Below, one piece after another: positions 7,001 to 7,710 of a DNA stretch of 7,710 nucleotides; positions within the stretch are counted from its first letter, which is position 1; every line of letters begins with the position of its first letter. The stretch is from Lachnoclostridium sp. UBA739. Its GTDB lineage: Bacteria; Bacillota_A; Clostridia; Lachnospirales; Lachnospiraceae. The notes beneath the pieces were generated by a model that worked only from the letters and a program-made list of their open reading frames with translations, had not been told where the DNA came from and did no database searches. The position numbers and the translations under genes were made by a program. The stretch spans positions 402-8,111 of the forward strand of contig DBKX01000374.1 of NCBI GenBank assembly GCA_002297865.1, written 5' to 3'.

Positions 7001-7710
7001 CATAGAGTGCTGGTAACAGTTCCAGACAACGTTCACTAAACAGAACAACGAAATCATTTCTGCCAACTCCCAGTTTGGATAGGTGATGTGCAATCTGATT
7101 TGCTTTTTCGTTAAATTCTTGATAGCTCAGTTCTGCATCTGCAAATGAAACTGCCACACGATCTGGAAATGCACATGCAACAGACTCAAACTGCTCCACT
7201 ACTGTCCTTCGTTCAAAAGGAACTCTTTCTTCTTCCTTGTTTTCCTCTTTTGCCTCAAGCAGCAATATATCACCAATTTTGACTTTAGGACATCGAATTA
7301 CTTCCTCCATAAGATTTTTCCAATACCCAAGAACCGCTTCCATCGTTTCTTTTTTGAACAGTGCTGTTGCATATTCAACAGCCAAACTTAGCTCACTGCC
7401 TTTTTGCTGTACCGTAAAGGTCATATCAAACTTTGCTATGGTACTATTTAGTGGAACTTCTCTCATATCCAGTCCCGGAATCGTCTGTTCTTCTCCATCC
7501 TCATGTTCATACACAAACATTACATCAAACAAAGGATTTCTGGATGTATCCTTTTCGAACGGAATCACTTTTAACAATTCTTCCAGTGGATAGTCCTGAT
7601 ATTCATATGCATCACTACAAAAAAGAATCATTTCCTCTAAGAACTTATGAAATGTTTTCTCTTTTTTCGGAAATCCACGCATCAATATGGTATTCACAAA
7701 CATCCCCATA
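4089..7710 (-). CDS. NRPS, C(partial)-A-T-E module, 5' end outside window
   Basis: This is the C-terminal part of a multimodular peptide synthetase. It activates one amino acid, couples it to the upstream peptide and epimerizes it to the D form. At least 1206 residues are visible (numbered from the ATG at 7709). That ATG is not a real start: it lies inside the condensation-domain motif GMFVNT, so the protein continues beyond the right edge. Domain order: end of a condensation domain (about 1-155), adenylation (165-655), carrier (665-740, Ser703 in LGGDS), epimerization (752-1180) and a short charged tail (1187-1206) resembling a donor docking segment. The frame ends in TAA at 4089-4091, whose bases overlap the ribosome binding site of the next gene. 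The genes are surely co-transcribed. Ending in an epimerization domain with no thioesterase means the chain is handed to another protein, most simply the one encoded just downstream. Module type is certain; substrate is not. Confidence 0.97.
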   Translation of the reverse strand, partial: MGMFVNTILMRGFPKKEKTFHKFLEEMILFCSDAYEYQDYPLEELLKVIPFEKDTSRNPLFDVMFVYEHEDGEEQTIPGLDMREVPLNSTIAKFDMTFTVQQKGSELSLAVEYATALFKKETMEAVLGYWKNLMEEVIRCPKVKIGDILLLEAKEENKEEERVPFERRTVVEQFESVACAFPDRVAVSFADAELSYQEFNEKANQIAHHLSKLGVGRNDFVVLFSERCLELLPALYGILKCGAAYVPLDAKQPALRLQEILTDCKPKAVIAGLEGCKVQVNCPVISLKDETLLLEERDNLGIVNEPEDLCYMIYTSGTTGKPKGVMIQHKNLENFIRTDGRNQFQRAIAKKCDCVYMTNSIIFDITVQEMELPLSYGLTVVLSENELIEFTEEKKEQLLRYGKPGFVMTPSKLSAYLESKAFLEVLPHAAVIMVGAERFAPELFRTLRTHSNADIFNGYGPTETTCGISYYLCTEYKENMPIGTVLEGNEAFILNGSVRNPVLVPGELCIAGENVSKGYYEDEEKTAASFEKNPFGKGVLYHTGDLARFLSDGNLEYLGRMDQQVKIRGFRIETAEIERRICSIEGIQRAAVIVVEKEPDHKVLWAYYCAPNTIAPEYVKEELEQILPEYMIPTGLMQIPELPMGATGKLDQKALPEIVIEQTARYVKPETEAEKKLCQCICEVLKIEKAGLEDSFYQLGGDSIKAIRIVSKLRECGYTVPLAEFLKAADIGKLARKVVILNETSDQSEVTGVVPLTPIQQNFFQWKLEEPNHFNQAMLLKMGMRYEEGILRKALEALCVHHDMLRAVYLNGEQRILSVEECVGYELKQLELLVGQDVKAQIEEDTRAAQKSISLESGPMLQVRVWKTVEDTYVLLIIHHLVVDQVSWQILLEDLNTAYMQAFQNVKVSLPKKTISYKQWSLALQEYLNSDTLRKEENYWNHIYEESRNLSGLESKIHRREQSFEERYGAITLIFSKTDTNDLKNAGGAYNMDISEVLLTAYALSLEEWTGEQAFLVFMEGHGREPIHKPVSALRTVGWFTSVYPVLLTKTADYKKALIDTKETVRSIPNHGMGFNVLRQKEGSTLNEIPIEVSFNYLGEIQDEQLDGAFVLADMEPVETVSRKNKYEQTLMLNGRIYREQLVLEISYDRVELEDEKVRCYTEMLEDKIRDVMSFCQKQEEVVKTVSDYHAKDLTEDVLDELMDMF
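4092..4151 (-). other. Putative donor docking (COM) segment (upstream gene)
   Basis: The last 20 residues (1187-1206), including AKDLTEDVLDELMDMF, are acidic and probably helical. They follow directly after the epimerization domain and end at the stop codon. Short C-terminal segments of this kind after an epimerization domain mediate recognition of the next synthetase in gramicidin/tyrocidine-type assembly lines. The match is by position and general character, not by computed alignment, and the pairing with the next protein is inferred. Confidence 0.65.
4170..5456 (-). other. Epimerization domain (upstream gene)
   Basis: Residues about 752-1180 convert the carrier-bound L-aminoacyl terminus to an L/D mixture, from which the next condensation domain takes the D form. 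Motifs: LTPIQQNFF (756-764), HHLVVDQVSW (879-888, His880 and Asp884), EGHGRE (1020-1025, Glu1020), VGWFTSVYPV (1037-1046) and FNYLGE (1095-1100). All are diagnostic of epimerization rather than condensation domains. The usual Gly after the motif aspartate is Gln885 here. The catalytic His and Glu are present, so the domain is probably active. Position at the C-terminus of the protein is the common one for this domain. Confidence 0.95.
5490..5717 (-). other. Peptidyl carrier domain, GGDS type (upstream gene)
   Basis: Residues about 665-740 form the thiolation domain. DSFYQLGGDSIKAIRI contains Ser703 (codon 5601-5603), the expected phosphopantetheine attachment site. Carriers in front of epimerization domains usually carry GGDS, whereas ordinary elongation carriers carry GGHS. 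The carrier in the downstream gene does show GGHS, so the two in this window follow that rule. Confidence 0.94.
5745..7217 (-). other. Adenylation domain, substrate unassigned (upstream gene)
   Basis: Residues about 165-655 activate an amino acid as its adenylate and load it on the adjacent carrier. Core motifs in order: LKCGAAYVPLD (239-249), YTSGTTGKPKG (314-324), FDITVQEM (363-370), GYGPTE (458-463), GELCIAG (506-512), YHTGD (541-545), GRMDQQVKIRGFRIE (559-573) and the lysine motif TGKLDQ with Lys649. Aligning by hand to GrsA pocket positions gives D364, I365, Q368, M408, I432, V434, G458, C466, G467 and K649. I do not recognise this code. It loosely echoes the proline code (D-V-Q-L-I at the first five positions) but diverges in the rest, so no substrate is assigned. 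The intact Asp364 indicates an ordinary alpha-amino acid. Confidence 0.93.
6729..6776 (-). repeat. Paralogous A3-core copy (pairs with 2183-2230)
   Basis: This is the second copy of the conserved stretch encoding TSGTTGxPKG and the following GVMI, in direct orientation and about 4.5 kb from the first. The best-matched blocks differ at single bases. Confidence 0.6.
7245..7710 (-). other. Condensation domain, C-terminal part (upstream gene)
   Basis: Residues 1 to about 155 of the visible protein form the end of a condensation domain. The GMFVNT motif lies at the very edge, followed by FHKFLEEM, DYPLEELL and RNPLFDVMFVYEH, which are standard late condensation-domain blocks. The HHxxxDG catalytic motif lies outside the window, so donor stereochemistry (L or D) cannot be judged. 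It should form the peptide bond between the preceding chain and the residue activated by the following adenylation domain. Confidence 0.9.

Noticed and set aside
7237..7593. 118-codon open frame on the plus strand
   Set aside because: It is antisense to the condensation-adenylation linker of the upstream synthetase. The Ser/Phe-rich composition is the mirror of Glu/Lys-rich coding DNA.
7707..7709. ATG at 7709 as the true start of the upstream synthetase
   Set aside because: It sits inside the GMFVNT block of a condensation domain, and the rest of that domain must lie upstream outside the window.

Overview
The window lies wholly inside a nonribosomal peptide synthetase (NRPS) locus. Two very large genes on the minus strand fill it, and both are cut by a window edge. 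Base composition is low in GC (about 30-40% on lines I counted by eye). A strong AAGGAG-type ribosome binding site and Lys/Glu/Ile-rich proteins also point to a Bacillota host. Clostridia are my best guess, because the domain motifs resemble the Bacillus/Brevibacillus gramicidin-tyrocidine style. That taxonomic call is inference; no marker gene is present.

Transcription runs right to left. The upstream gene (7710 down to 4089) enters from the right edge inside a condensation domain. It continues with a complete adenylation domain, a carrier domain of the GGDS type and a complete epimerization domain, then ends in a short charged tail that looks like a donor docking (COM) segment. After 16 bases comes the downstream gene (4072 down past position 1). 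It starts directly with a condensation domain of the type that accepts a D-configured donor, with an LTPMQEGM start like TycB. Adenylation, a GGHS-type carrier and a second condensation domain of ordinary L-donor type follow, and that last domain runs off the left edge. This frame has no stop codon anywhere in 2-4072; I checked every codon.

The two proteins should work in sequence. The upstream module loads an amino acid, joins it to the incoming chain and epimerizes it. It then passes the D-terminated peptide across the protein-protein junction to the first condensation domain of the downstream protein, which adds its own residue. The second condensation domain hands the chain to at least one more module beyond the left edge. 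The predicted product contains a -D-X1-L-X2- step. X1 is unassigned (pocket code D-I-Q-M-I-V-G-C-G). X2 is probably a bulky hydrophobic or aromatic residue (D-A-W-L-M-T-A-V-L, GrsA-like architecture). No loading module, thioesterase, tailoring gene, transporter or regulator is visible, so chain length, release mode and identity of the peptide cannot be read here.

There is no RNA gene, mobile element, CRISPR array, promoter or terminator that I can support. The only non-coding DNA is the 16-base junction. All plus-strand open frames are antisense shadows of NRPS coding sequence. This is a conventional assembly line, and I see no sign of a new class of system. The novelty, if any, lies in the peptide it makes.
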